Assembly: GCF_963975745.1 (NCBI RefSeq)
Contig: NZ_CAXBIB010000001.1
Coordinates: 186,001 to 250,000, forward strand
DNA: 64,000 bases
From: Parvibaculum sp963975745
GTDB lineage: Bacteria; Pseudomonadota; Alphaproteobacteria; Parvibaculales; Parvibaculaceae
Reading direction: 5' to 3'
Shown: positions 33,894 through 42,792 of the stretch, in pieces
How the letters are laid out: each line of letters opens with the position of its first letter
Numbering within the stretch: position 1 is the stretch's first letter
Notes under the pieces: model-generated
Told to the model about the DNA's origin: nothing
The model's database searches: none
What the model saw: the letters and a program-made list of their open reading frames with translations, nothing else
Translations under genes and position numbers: made by a program

Positions 33894-35069
33894 ATGGCGA
33901 ACATTGATGACTCCTCACCCACCGATCTGAAAGCTGATAGCGGCGAAGCACCGCGCCCGTTCCGCGTTCTCAGCCTCGATGGCGGCGGCATGCGGGGCAT
34001 CTATACCGCCGCCTTCCTCGCTCGGTTGACGGATCAATTCGCCCGCATCAGAGGTGAGCCAGCGCTCGATCTGGGAATCGGCTTCGATTTGATCACCGGA
34101 ACCAGCACCGGCGCGATCGTTGGCTGTGCGCTCGCCGTCGGTCGCCCCATGCCGGAAATCGTTGAACTCTACCGCAACCATGGCCCAAAGATTTTCCCGC
34201 ACCGGATTACGGGGAAGGCGAGTGCTGCATTTCGGGCTGCGCAAGGCAGCCGGTATGTGCGACAGGGCGACAGGGCACTCCGAGAAGCGCTCAAGGCGAC
34301 GCTCGGTGACATCACAATGCTTGATGTGTTTGGTGGACGGGGCATTTCTCTGTCGATACCCGCTGTCTTGATGAGCGAGCATCGCGCATGGGTCTTCAAG
34401 AAGACCCCCCAAAGTGGGGTACGCGACGATAACTATCCGCTCGTGGATGTCTGCATGGCAACCAGCGCTGCCCCTATCTATCGATCACTTGCGGCCATCA
34501 ACGACCCGAATGCACCAGGAGGACCTCAGCAGGTCTTCGCGGATGGCGGCCTCTGGGCCAATAACCCCATCATGGTCGGTTTGGTGGACGCCCTGACGAT
34601 AGCCACCCCTGACCAGCCCATCGATATATTCTCGCTTGGAACATGTCCACGTCCCGACGGTGATCACCTTGATGCCGAAACTGCCCACCGTTCGATGTTG
34701 GATTGGTCGCTCGGTGCTGACGTCGCGCCGCTGAGCATCTCTGCCCAGGAGTTCGCTTTCGACAACATGGCGAGGTTACTGGCGAACGCCATGAGCGACT
34801 GCGGGCGCCCGATTCGCAGAGTTCGCTTTCCCAACAAACCCGTCCCGGCCAGCATGATGCCGTTTTTGGCGCTGGATGACACCCGACGGGAAGCGATGGA
34901 TCGCTTGATCCAGCAGGCTCACACCGACGCTGACTTGACTAAGAGTGCCTGCGACGATCGGAACAACGCCGACGGCCAGATGATCCTGCGACTCATGAAC
35001 GACCTACCGGCGATGCCGGTGACCGGAGCGGTATGGGACCGCACCTCCACCAATGCAGTGAAAGGATGA
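33894..35069 (+). CDS. capV: Patatin-like phospholipase effector of CBASS (CapV type)
   Basis: A protein of 391 residues with the patatin set: oxyanion loop DGGGMRG (about 32-38), nucleophile GTSTG (Ser in the elbow, about 70) and catalytic Asp in the DGG motif (FADGGLWANNP, about 222). When bound by the cyclic nucleotide made by its partner, CapV degrades membrane phospholipids and kills the infected cell. The C-terminal region would hold the ligand pocket. The ATG at 33894 is used; an in-frame TTG at 33888 lies just before. It runs directly into the CD-NTase gene. Confidence 0.92.
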   Translation: MANIDDSSPTDLKADSGEAPRPFRVLSLDGGGMRGIYTAAFLARLTDQFARIRGEPALDLGIGFDLITGTSTGAIVGCALAVGRPMPEIVELYRNHGPKIFPHRITGKASAAFRAAQGSRYVRQGDRALREALKATLGDITMLDVFGGRGISLSIPAVLMSEHRAWVFKKTPQSGVRDDNYPLVDVCMATSAAPIYRSLAAINDPNAPGGPQQVFADGGLWANNPIMVGLVDALTIATPDQPIDIFSLGTCPRPDGDHLDAETAHRSMLDWSLGADVAPLSISAQEFAFDNMARLLANAMSDCGRPIRRVRFPNKPVPASMMPFLALDDTRREAMDRLIQQAHTDADLTKSACDDRNNADGQMILRLMNDLPAMPVTGAVWDRTSTNAVKG

Positions 35070-35072
35070 GTG

Positions 35073-36119
35073 ATGTTCGACTGCGCCAAAGAGGTCCGCG
35101 CTTATCACGATCAGCATGTGACCCTGCCGAAGACAGAGCAAGATCAGATGCGTGACCGGCGCAATTCCAACCGAACGCGGTTGCGCAACGGACTCGTGAA
35201 GGCGAGCAAGCCCGGTCCGCTTGAGTTTGTCAAGCAGGGAAGCTACGCCATGAAGACGATGATCCGTGACCAGAACAACGACTATGACGTCGACGACGGT
35301 GTCTATTTCGCCAAGGAGGATCTCGTCGGCGAACGTGGCGCCGAAATGACAACTCTTCAAGCACGGCAAATGGTGCGTGACGCGGTTGACGACGGCAAGT
35401 TTAAACAGCCCCCTGAAGTGCGCCCCAACTGTGTACGTGTGTTCTACGAAGCTGGATATCACGTCGATCTGCCAGTCTATCGTCGTGTCATGAAATCAAC
35501 CATCTTCGGTGATGAGACCTACTATGAGCTTGCTGCGGGCGGCGGCTGGAAGCGGTCAGATGCGCGAGATGTTTCTGACTGGTACGAGGACAAGCGTTCG
35601 AATTCTGCAGACGGTCAGCAGCTTCGGCGTATCAACCGCGATTTGAAAAAATATGCCCGCAGTCGTTCCAGCTGGCGTAGCGGTATTCTCAGCGGCTTCG
35701 GCATCTCGGTATTGATAACCGAATGCTACAGGCAATCTGAGCGTGAAGATTGTGCCCTCTATGACACCATGGTGTCGATTCGCGATCGACTTAAATGGAA
35801 CCTCCAGATCGCCCATCCGGTTACACCCGGTGACTATATTACGAGCGGAAGTGACGATGCCCGAGCCCGAAGCTTTCGCGACAAGCTCACCGAAGCTATC
35901 GATACCCTGCAACCGTTGTTCGGTTCGGACTGCACCCGCGATCAAGCGCTCAAGTGTTGGGGCAAGGTTTTCTCTACCACCTTCTTCGGCGAACAACTTG
36001 AAAACGAGAAGCGCGCTGCGGTGGCCGCCCCTGCGATTGTCAGTTCTACCGCACTCCTCTCAGAGACATCGCGGGCGGCAGCCGCGGTGAGTAGTGCGGG
36101 CGGGGGTCGCCATGCCTGA
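35073..36119 (+). CDS. CD-NTase, cyclic oligonucleotide synthase of CBASS
   Basis: A protein of 348 residues. The nucleotidyltransferase signature is GS (56-57) followed by DYDVDD (70-75), with a third Asp in HVDLPVY (D132), the cGAS/DncV active-site geometry. On phage infection it should make a cyclic di- or trinucleotide for the phospholipase. The tail AVSSAGGGRHA is flexible and fits conjugation by the Cap2 enzyme encoded next. GTG at 35070 is an alternative start. I cannot assign the clade or product from sequence alone. Confidence 0.9.
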   Translation: MFDCAKEVRAYHDQHVTLPKTEQDQMRDRRNSNRTRLRNGLVKASKPGPLEFVKQGSYAMKTMIRDQNNDYDVDDGVYFAKEDLVGERGAEMTTLQARQMVRDAVDDGKFKQPPEVRPNCVRVFYEAGYHVDLPVYRRVMKSTIFGDETYYELAAGGGWKRSDARDVSDWYEDKRSNSADGQQLRRINRDLKKYARSRSSWRSGILSGFGISVLITECYRQSEREDCALYDTMVSIRDRLKWNLQIAHPVTPGDYITSGSDDARARSFRDKLTEAIDTLQPLFGSDCTRDQALKCWGKVFSTTFFGEQLENEKRAAVAAPAIVSSTALLSETSRAAAAVSSAGGGRHA

Positions 36120-37947
36120 AGAAGAACTCCCGCTCAAGTGGCGAGAGCAAGCTCTAAAACTCGAAGCGCGGCTGCGGAAATTAACGGGGCAGGCTCCCGA
36201 GCGTCTTGATGCACAGACGATCAACCGTTGCTACCCGAGGCGACCATGGGTCGCAGGTTGGCGAGTCAGCGTGAGCTTTTCAGACAATATTGTGCGGCGT
36301 ATCGACGTCTTGGCCAGCATAGCGTTTCCGTCGGTTCCAGTTCGAACAGCGTTGGTCGACCATCCCGAATTTATGACATGGCCCCACGTCGAGAGTGATG
36401 GAATATTGTGTCTCCTTCCCAATATGGCAGAGTGCGATCCGGACGATCCTTCGGCCGTGGCCGAAAACTTATTGGGGCGGTCAATTCGGTTAGTAGAAGA
36501 ACTGCTCGAGGGCTCGATCATTGAGCGGGACTTCCGGGAAGAGTTCCTGACCTATTGGGCGTACAAAGCCCACAATGATGGGGCTCGCTTTTTTAGCTTG
36601 CTTGCGCCTGAACCTCCGTCCCGCGTTGTCCAGGTCTGGAAGGGCAACAGCATCGAAGTCGTGGAGGAGGATGCCGAGAGTCTAACCCGCTGGGTCCAGC
36701 ACCGTTTCGGCGCCAATGTCAAAACAAACACCGAGAAGGCCGCGTTCCTGTGGCTCCCCCAAGCGCCTCTCCCGACAGATTATCCCGAAACTGCATCTGA
36801 GTTGTACGCACTTGCAACGGCGATTGGTGCCGATGCAGTGACCACACTTGAGCAAGCCGCGTTGGATGAACCAGACGATGTTGTCGCGGTTTTGGGTGCG
36901 ACAGGTCGCCGAGGATCCGGGTTAATCGGAGTCAGGGTGCCGAATCCCAAACGAATGCGGCACCATTCTCGATCGGTCGCCGTGCCAGTATCGAAGGGAT
37001 TTCGATCCGGCAAAACTGAGCCTTCCATCTTGCTCAATCGCTACTTCGGAAGTGGGCCCGTTATACGTACCGGTGTCCAGCGGGCCGACGCAAATTGGGT
37101 ACATGGTAGGGGGCAAGATGCTCGAACCGAGCACCTACTTGGCGCAACCGTCGTTCTGTTTGGGTGCGGATCAGTTGGCGCGCCAGTTGCGGGCACCTTG
37201 GCACAGGCTGGCATCGGGAAAATAATTCTCGTGGATCCCGACATTCTGAGTTGGCCGAACGTCGGTCGGCACCCGCTTGGCGCGTCGGCAGTCGGCCGGA
37301 ACAAGGCCCAGGCTTTGGCCGAGCGATTGCAGGTCGATTTTCCTCACCTCCATGTAGAAGGCCGTGCTTGCGGCCTCCACGAAGTGATCCGAACAGATGC
37401 CGACCTTCTGAAGGATGCCCATCTGATCATCGCAGCGACGGGCAGCTGGAGTGCAGAGAGCGCCCTGAACCATTGGCATGTTGGTCAAGGACGGCACTAT
37501 CCAGTTCTTTACGGATGGACGGAAGCACATGCTTGCGCTGGGCATGCCGTTGTAGTCAGCGGTGAAGGAGGTTGTCTCCAGTGCCATATCGGGCGAACGG
37601 GATCGCCTTCGTTCAGAGTTGTAGCCTGGCCGGACGGCGGCGATGCAAGTCAAGAAGAGCCCGCCTGCGGTGCGCACTATCAACCCTACGGTCCTGTCGA
37701 GCTCAACCACGTGACTACGATGATCAGCGATCTCGCGCTGGATTGCCTTCTTGATCCACCCACTCGGTCCTTCAACCGCGTATACACCACCTCGCAGCGT
37801 CGTCTCGACGCCCTCGGTGGGCGCTGGAGCGATGAATGGTTGGCTGAACAAGGGCATGGTGATCTTGGTGTTCGAACCCTTGATAGGCCTTGGCCGCCTA
37901 TGGCTTGCGCGGCATGTGGAATCCAGACCTCAATCAAAATGGCTTAA
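36112..37947 (+). CDS. cap2: Cap2, E2-E1 ubiquitin-transfer-like fusion of type II CBASS
   Basis: A protein of 611 residues. An N-terminal E2-like domain has its candidate catalytic Cys in SDGILC (C100). A linker leads to an E1/ThiF adenylation domain with GCGSVG (351-356) and ILVDPD, the E1 catalytic Cys probably in EPACGAHY (C519), and a terminal CAACG zinc pair near residue 600. Cap2 conjugates the C-terminus of the CD-NTase to targets and so primes signalling. The start overlaps the CD-NTase stop by eight bases; a GTG-rich upstream start (36094) is rejected. Confidence 0.92.
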   Translation: MPEEELPLKWREQALKLEARLRKLTGQAPERLDAQTINRCYPRRPWVAGWRVSVSFSDNIVRRIDVLASIAFPSVPVRTALVDHPEFMTWPHVESDGILCLLPNMAECDPDDPSAVAENLLGRSIRLVEELLEGSIIERDFREEFLTYWAYKAHNDGARFFSLLAPEPPSRVVQVWKGNSIEVVEEDAESLTRWVQHRFGANVKTNTEKAAFLWLPQAPLPTDYPETASELYALATAIGADAVTTLEQAALDEPDDVVAVLGATGRRGSGLIGVRVPNPKRMRHHSRSVAVPVSKGFRSGKTEPSILLNRYFGSGPVIRTGVQRADANWVHGRGQDARTEHLLGATVVLFGCGSVGAPVAGTLAQAGIGKIILVDPDILSWPNVGRHPLGASAVGRNKAQALAERLQVDFPHLHVEGRACGLHEVIRTDADLLKDAHLIIAATGSWSAESALNHWHVGQGRHYPVLYGWTEAHACAGHAVVVSGEGGCLQCHIGRTGSPSFRVVAWPDGGDASQEEPACGAHYQPYGPVELNHVTTMISDLALDCLLDPPTRSFNRVYTTSQRRLDALGGRWSDEWLAEQGHGDLGVRTLDRPWPPMACAACGIQTSIKMA

Positions 37948-38300
37948 CAAGCAATCCGTGCTGGTACCGATATCCTCCCGGCGGAGAACTGATCGTGTGG
38001 TGCGCCGTATTCAGGTCACTTGGCCAGCCAGAGGCGCGACGTCAGCTTCTGGTGCGGAGTCGGCGAGTCGGCCAGACCCATCGTTTGAAGGAAGCTTCTG
38101 ACCCGAAGCGGACACCAACAACCCTCCTCATTGATGAGCGCGTACGCAACTCAACGTCTACGAACTAATTATAGTTGATCAGGGCTGCAGGAAGGAGAAC
38201 ACTCCGTTTCATCTCTGTTTTGGCGTACGGCATATTGTGGTTTGACAGATTCAAAAGCCGCCTATTGTGCGGAAACATCAATGTTAGGGGCAGCCGGGGC
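37948..38300. other. Gap between CBASS and SIR2 genes; no Cap3 gene visible
   Basis: Type II CBASS often ends with Cap3, a JAB/JAMM protease with an HxHxnD zinc motif. Open frames in this gap (for example one ending at 38168) show no such motif and look random. I see no terminator or promoter I would defend. The SIR2 gene begins at 38301. Confidence 0.5.
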
Positions 38301-39503
38301 ATGCAATCACACGATCCAATTCGCCAGATCGGCTTCATACAGCAAGCACTGTCACAGAATCGAAAGCCGATAGGGTTCTTCGTCGGTGCAGGATGCCCAT
38401 TGTCTGTTCGCGTCAACGAACGCCAAGAGAATGGCAAGACCGTAAGCGATCCTCTCATCAGGGATGTCGCGGGACTGACGGAGATCATTGCCGGCCACCT
38501 CAGGAGCGATGATAAAGAAAACCCCTCAAGCTGGGACAGGATCGTAGATGTCGTGAAGGAGGATGGAGGCGACAGCAACAATATCGAGCAGCTACTGAGC
38601 AAAATTCGCGTTCTCAAGAGCGTCGCGGGCGGGGGGACTGTGCGTGGCATGGAAGCCAAGGAATTGGACGACCTGGATGAACAGGTCTGCAAGGTGATCT
38701 CGGAGGAGGTAAATAAGCTTCTGCCTCGTGAAGATACTCCGTACCACAACCTTGCGATCTGGAGCCGTTCGATTAGTCGCGAACGGCCCGTTCATCTTTT
38801 TACGACCAACTACGACCTTTTGCTGGAGCAGGCGCTCGAAGAAAGCTCTACACCCTACTTCGATGGCTTCATTGGATCTCGAAAGGCGTTCTTCGACTTG
38901 GGGGCGGTGGAGGACGAACGCCTCCTACCACCGCGTTGGACCCGACTCTGGAAGATCCATGGCTCGCTTAACTGGCGGCTTGAGGATGGCAAGACCGTTA
39001 TTCGAAGTGACGAAAAGACCGAGAAGCAGTCCTACCTTATCTATCCGTCGCATCTGAAATACGATCAAAGTCGGAAGATGCCTTATCTGGCGATGCTTGA
39101 TCGGCTCAAGGCATTCCTGCTCAATCCATCGGCGCTGCTATTCATTTGCGGTTATTCCTTTTCCGATGAGCATATCAACGACATCATTTGCAGAAGCTTG
39201 GAGACAAACCCAACGGCCCACGTGTTTGCGTTCGTATTCGGAAAGTTGGATGAGCCGAAATATGCGTTGGGAAGAAAGTGTGCATTCTCCACACCTAATT
39301 TGAGCATGCTGGCCTTTGACAAAGGTATTGTGGGACGCAACTTGGGCGAGTGGCACACGGAAGATGTCAATGCTCTGTCCTTGCCTCCGGGCATACTCGT
39401 CAAAGATGACGCGATCATATCGCTGAAACTCGGTGACTTCGCTGCGCTTGGAAGCCTTCTTCGCGGGGTCTCCGGAGCGAAGGATGGGCCCAATGAAGAT
39501 TGA
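38301..39503 (+). CDS. SIR2-domain protein of a SIR2-HerA defence system
   Basis: A protein of 400 residues. The SIR2 Rossmann features are IGFFVGAGCPLS near residue 24, TTNYDLLLEQA about midway, WKIHGSLNW and SALLFICGYSFSDEHI toward the end. In defence systems such domains hydrolyse NAD+ and starve the infected cell. The start at ATG 38301 is chosen because the fold begins there; frames extending to 38175 add a nonfamily leader. The gene overlaps the HerA gene by 20 bases, as expected for subunits of one complex. Confidence 0.85.
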   Translation: MQSHDPIRQIGFIQQALSQNRKPIGFFVGAGCPLSVRVNERQENGKTVSDPLIRDVAGLTEIIAGHLRSDDKENPSSWDRIVDVVKEDGGDSNNIEQLLSKIRVLKSVAGGGTVRGMEAKELDDLDEQVCKVISEEVNKLLPREDTPYHNLAIWSRSISRERPVHLFTTNYDLLLEQALEESSTPYFDGFIGSRKAFFDLGAVEDERLLPPRWTRLWKIHGSLNWRLEDGKTVIRSDEKTEKQSYLIYPSHLKYDQSRKMPYLAMLDRLKAFLLNPSALLFICGYSFSDEHINDIICRSLETNPTAHVFAFVFGKLDEPKYALGRKCAFSTPNLSMLAFDKGIVGRNLGEWHTEDVNALSLPPGILVKDDAIISLKLGDFAALGSLLRGVSGAKDGPNED

Positions 39504-41385
39504 AAGCACCGGCAAGGCTACGGTAATCGGCACCGTCCAAGACGTGAGCGGGACTTCCGTGAGCGTCACATTGAAATCTGACCGCTTCTCGGGTCTGAGC
39601 TTCGTTCAGGGCCAAGGCTACAAGATTGGCCAGATCGGTAGCTTCGTGAAGATACCGGTGGGCTATGTTGATCTGTTCGGGATCGTTTCGCAGGTTGGAG
39701 CGAGCGCAGTGCCCGAAAGTTTGGCACAGAGCATGCCCAATGGCTTGCGATGGATGACCATCCAGCTGGTTGGCGAAGGATTCAGATCCAGAAAGTTTCA
39801 GCGAGGCATCTCGCAATATCCAACCATTGATGACGAGGTCCATCTGGTTTCAGAAACGGATCTTCAGGCCATTTACGGCAAGCTCGGAGAACAAAACCAC
39901 TTGGTGAAGGTGGGGCATATTGCGGGCAGTGAATCAATCGACGCACTGGTCGACATTAACAAGCTCATCACCAGGCACTCAGCCGTTGTGGGTACGACCG
40001 GATCGGGTAAATCCACCACCGTGGCAGGCATTCTCAACGTTCTGTCGAACGCTGATCGGTTCCCGTCTGCCAGAATTGTTGTGCTCGACCTTCACGGCGA
40101 ATATTCACGAGCGCTCAGAGATCGTGCAAATATCTTCAAGATCAGTCCGGATCACGATACGGAGAACGAATACAAACTCTGCATTCCGTTTTGGGCGTTA
40201 AGTTTTGATGAGCTTCTTCGTGTCACCTTCGGCCCCTTGCCCGCGGATGGGAAAGCGCGAAATGTCATTCTGGAAAGAGTGATCGCCGCGAAGCGCCAAA
40301 GCTTAATCGATAATCCGATCCGGGGTGCCACCGCAGAAGATGTCAGCGCCGACAGCCCCGTTCCATTCTCTCTGAACCGGCTTTGGTACGATCTCTACTG
40401 CACGGAGTTCGGGACGTATTATAGTAGCATAGGCAGCCCTACCGATCCGGCCAACTGGGCATATGAGAAGGATGGAGACGGCGGAAACGATCTTGTGGGC
40501 AGCGCCGAAAGAGGCATCTCTCCTCGGTTTAGAAAGGTCAAAAACGTCAAGGAGGATACTGAGAAGATTAATTACATTCCCGACTCTTTGAACATTAGAG
40601 GGCCGCTTGAGTCCCTCGGCTCCAAGCTCAGAGTCTCTAGATACGACTTCTTGCTGAAGGCGGGCGATTGGCATCCCGATCTGAATGGTGTTGTTCGGCA
40701 GGGCTTGGCCGAGTTGATGTTGGGATGGTTGGGCAGTTCCCGGCCGATCACAATTTTGGATTTATCCGGCATTCCATCTTCGATGACCAATGACATCATC
40801 GGCACCGTTCTTAGGGTGCTCTATGATGGGTTATTCTGGGCGCGAAAACTTTCCGAGGGCGGCCGCGAGCGGCCACTGCTCGTCGTGATGGAGGAAGCAC
40901 ACGCCTACCTCAACGATAATTTCGACGGAGCTGCATCGATCGTTACCCAACGGATTGTGAAAGAGGGACGGAAATATGGCATTGGCGCAATGATAGTCAG
41001 CCAGCGACCCTCCGAAATCAACCCAACTATCTTGTCGCAGTGCGGCACGTTTTTCGCGATGCGGCTGAGCAATGCTACTGATCGCTCGCATGTGACAGGA
41101 GCATTGTCGGACAACCTAGAGGGGCTGACCAATATGCTTCCCATACTCCGGACGGGGGAAGCGATCATCCTCGGCGAAGCAGTGGGGCTTCCGATGAGAA
41201 CGATGATTCAGGCGCCATCCAAAGACAGGCGGCCCGATAGCCAAGATCCGGTGGTGTGCGATGAGGTGCATCCGGACGAATCCATGGCACCGGGCGGATG
41301 GAACATTCGGCGCCTGCAAACACCTGACTACAGCGACTTCGTCGAAACATGGCTTCAGCAAAATCCTGTTCTAACAAAAAAATAG
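39484..41385 (+). CDS. HerA-type hexameric ATPase/translocase
   Basis: A protein of 633 residues. A small beta-barrel (HAS) N-terminal domain (GKATVIGTVQDVSGTSVSVT) precedes the FtsK/HerA motor with Walker A GTTGSGKST (170-178), Walker B LLVVMEEAHAYL (near 465-476) and an arginine-rich RLSNATDRSHV region. GGAG at 39474 fits the ATG at 39484; 39493 is also possible. HerA rings assemble with SIR2 proteins into large defence complexes and may sense or translocate phage DNA. It is followed 16 bases later by two more genes in the same direction. Confidence 0.92.
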   Translation: MGPMKIESTGKATVIGTVQDVSGTSVSVTLKSDRFSGLSFVQGQGYKIGQIGSFVKIPVGYVDLFGIVSQVGASAVPESLAQSMPNGLRWMTIQLVGEGFRSRKFQRGISQYPTIDDEVHLVSETDLQAIYGKLGEQNHLVKVGHIAGSESIDALVDINKLITRHSAVVGTTGSGKSTTVAGILNVLSNADRFPSARIVVLDLHGEYSRALRDRANIFKISPDHDTENEYKLCIPFWALSFDELLRVTFGPLPADGKARNVILERVIAAKRQSLIDNPIRGATAEDVSADSPVPFSLNRLWYDLYCTEFGTYYSSIGSPTDPANWAYEKDGDGGNDLVGSAERGISPRFRKVKNVKEDTEKINYIPDSLNIRGPLESLGSKLRVSRYDFLLKAGDWHPDLNGVVRQGLAELMLGWLGSSRPITILDLSGIPSSMTNDIIGTVLRVLYDGLFWARKLSEGGRERPLLVVMEEAHAYLNDNFDGAASIVTQRIVKEGRKYGIGAMIVSQRPSEINPTILSQCGTFFAMRLSNATDRSHVTGALSDNLEGLTNMLPILRTGEAIILGEAVGLPMRTMIQAPSKDRRPDSQDPVVCDEVHPDESMAPGGWNIRRLQTPDYSDFVETWLQQNPVLTKK

Positions 41386-41401
41386 CAAAGGAAACTACAT
41401 C

Positions 41402-41620
41402 ATGGCGTGGAGAGATTTTCCTTCATTCACATCTTCCAACATCGCATTGATAAGATACGACAATGAACAGGCCACACTTGAGGTCGGATTCCACAACGGA
41501 GGTACGTATCACTACTACGATGTTCCATCTCAGGTGGCAGATGAGTTAGAACGCGCCGAATCCAAAGGATCGTTTCTCGCATCCTCAATCAAGGGGCACT
41601 ATCGGTACAGCAAAGTCTGA
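41402..41620 (+). CDS. KTSC-domain protein
   Basis: A protein of 72 residues that is almost entirely a KTSC domain: SSNIALIRYDNEQATLEVGF, the aromatic YHYYDVP strand and the end KGSFLASSIKGHYRYSKV. The domain occurs alone or fused to RNA- or tRNA-linked proteins; its function is unknown. AAGGA precedes the start, and it lies between the HerA gene and a nuclease-like gene with tiny gaps, so it is probably a fixed part of the defence operon rather than a passenger. Confidence 0.82.
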   Translation: MAWRDFPSFTSSNIALIRYDNEQATLEVGFHNGGTYHYYDVPSQVADELERAESKGSFLASSIKGHYRYSKV

Positions 41621-41622
41621 TC

Positions 41623-42663
41623 ATGGGAATCGTTAGCTTAGATCAAAAATCGGGCAGGGTTCAGGTCTCATCCTTCGAGGTTGAGAACAAGATACTGTTC
41701 GAATTTTTCAACAAGCTCGGCGTAAATGATCGTGATGAGCAGTTCCACAAAGCTTTGTATATCGGCGTTCTGGCGCTCATGGAGGACAGGCTGTCCAGCT
41801 TCCTAGCCAAGACGGCCAATGAACTCGGAACGGAACTGGAGAGTCTCAAGATCATCTTCGACATGAAGAAGGAGCTTTTCTACCGCACCTCGGTAAAAGG
41901 CGTTCTTGCCGAAGAGGACATCGCCAATTTTCTCGCTGAATTCTTGGCGAAACAAAAAATTGCGGACAGGATTGAGCTGTTTGGCAACGTGGCCGGAAAA
42001 CTGCATCGGAACAAGACCGGAGATATCGTCTGTCATCTGAGCGGGGACGGCGGGATGAAAATAGCCATCGAATGCAAATTCGATAAAGGCATTCGGTTGG
42101 GTGACATTCAGACCAAGGACGTTTTCACGAAGAAGGTTGATACAGCTTGGAGTCAACTCCTGGAAGCTCAGGCTAACCGTGAAGGCAAAGTCGGAATTAT
42201 TGTTTTTGATCTATCGCTCGTAGACAGCTCCATTTTAAGCGCAGTGCAGGACGTCCGATTCATTCCGGCCGTGGGTTTCGTCGCGATAATAGATTCCCAG
42301 AAGGGTGACTATAAAAATCTTGCTATCGCATACATGTTGGCAAGAGACGTAGCGCTCAACAGCAAGGAAGTGATGATCGATAAGGAAATCCTGAATGTGA
42401 TCATGAACAGGATTATCAAGGATATAAACGATGTGACGGCGATTAAGGCGCTTGTGCATTCAAACATAGACAACTGCAGGAAGATAATCGCGCAAATCGA
42501 GAAAAGTATGCTTCTGATGGAGTTTAGCCAGAGGTATCTGGTCAAGTTTCTTGCCGAAGGTACGCTCTCAAAAGAAGACCTGCTCGATTTCTACGCGGGA
42601 GAAGAGATTAAGGACCGTTTTCGTCTAATAGAGAAGGAAATCAATGCCCTTGGCGTCGGATAG
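41623..42663 (+). CDS. PD-(D/E)XK-like nuclease, fourth gene of the SIR2-HerA operon
   Basis: A protein of 346 residues, mostly helical. The central segment has the restriction-nuclease pattern: GDIV (D134), a short loop, then IAIECKFDKG (E150, K152), with a preceding acidic helix. The N- and C-terminal helical parts (for example KSMLLMEFSQRYLVKFLAEG) match no family I know. It starts two bases after the KTSC stop. Base composition is lower in GC than the chromosome, supporting transfer. It probably cuts nucleic acid delivered by the HerA motor; this is inferred. Confidence 0.65.
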   Translation: MGIVSLDQKSGRVQVSSFEVENKILFEFFNKLGVNDRDEQFHKALYIGVLALMEDRLSSFLAKTANELGTELESLKIIFDMKKELFYRTSVKGVLAEEDIANFLAEFLAKQKIADRIELFGNVAGKLHRNKTGDIVCHLSGDGGMKIAIECKFDKGIRLGDIQTKDVFTKKVDTAWSQLLEAQANREGKVGIIVFDLSLVDSSILSAVQDVRFIPAVGFVAIIDSQKGDYKNLAIAYMLARDVALNSKEVMIDKEILNVIMNRIIKDINDVTAIKALVHSNIDNCRKIIAQIEKSMLLMEFSQRYLVKFLAEGTLSKEDLLDFYAGEEIKDRFRLIEKEINALGVG

Positions 42664-42712
42664 TCCGCTCTTGGCGCGACGGGGACATTAGCCGCAGCTT
42701 GGAATCGGGAAA

Positions 42713-42730
42713 CTGGTTCGAATGAGCCAG
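42713..42730. repeat. Direct repeat, left copy flanking the Abi unit
   Basis: CTGGTTCGAATGAGCCAG recurs at 44214-44231 with one change. It can fold into a seven-pair hairpin (one G-T pair) with a four-base loop, resembling a tRNA T-arm (GGTTCGAA). This copy is 50 bases after the nuclease gene's stop. Confidence 0.7.
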
Positions 42731-42759
42731 CCCCTACAGTAAATGTCGATTCGACGGAG

Positions 42760-42792
42760 CGCCGGCGGTAATCTGCCGGCGTTTCCTGTTTT
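42760..42792 (+). terminator. Probable terminator of the SIR2-HerA operon
   Basis: A perfect CGCCGGC/GCCGGCG stem (42760-42766 and 42775-42781) with an eight-base loop, followed by TTTCCTGTTTT. It is 97 bases after the last gene of the operon. Confidence 0.6.

Noticed and set aside
37890..38168. Remnant of a Cap3 gene after cap2
   Set aside because: The 92-residue frame has no JAMM residues and no hydrophobic core pattern; it overlaps the genuine end of cap2 out of frame.
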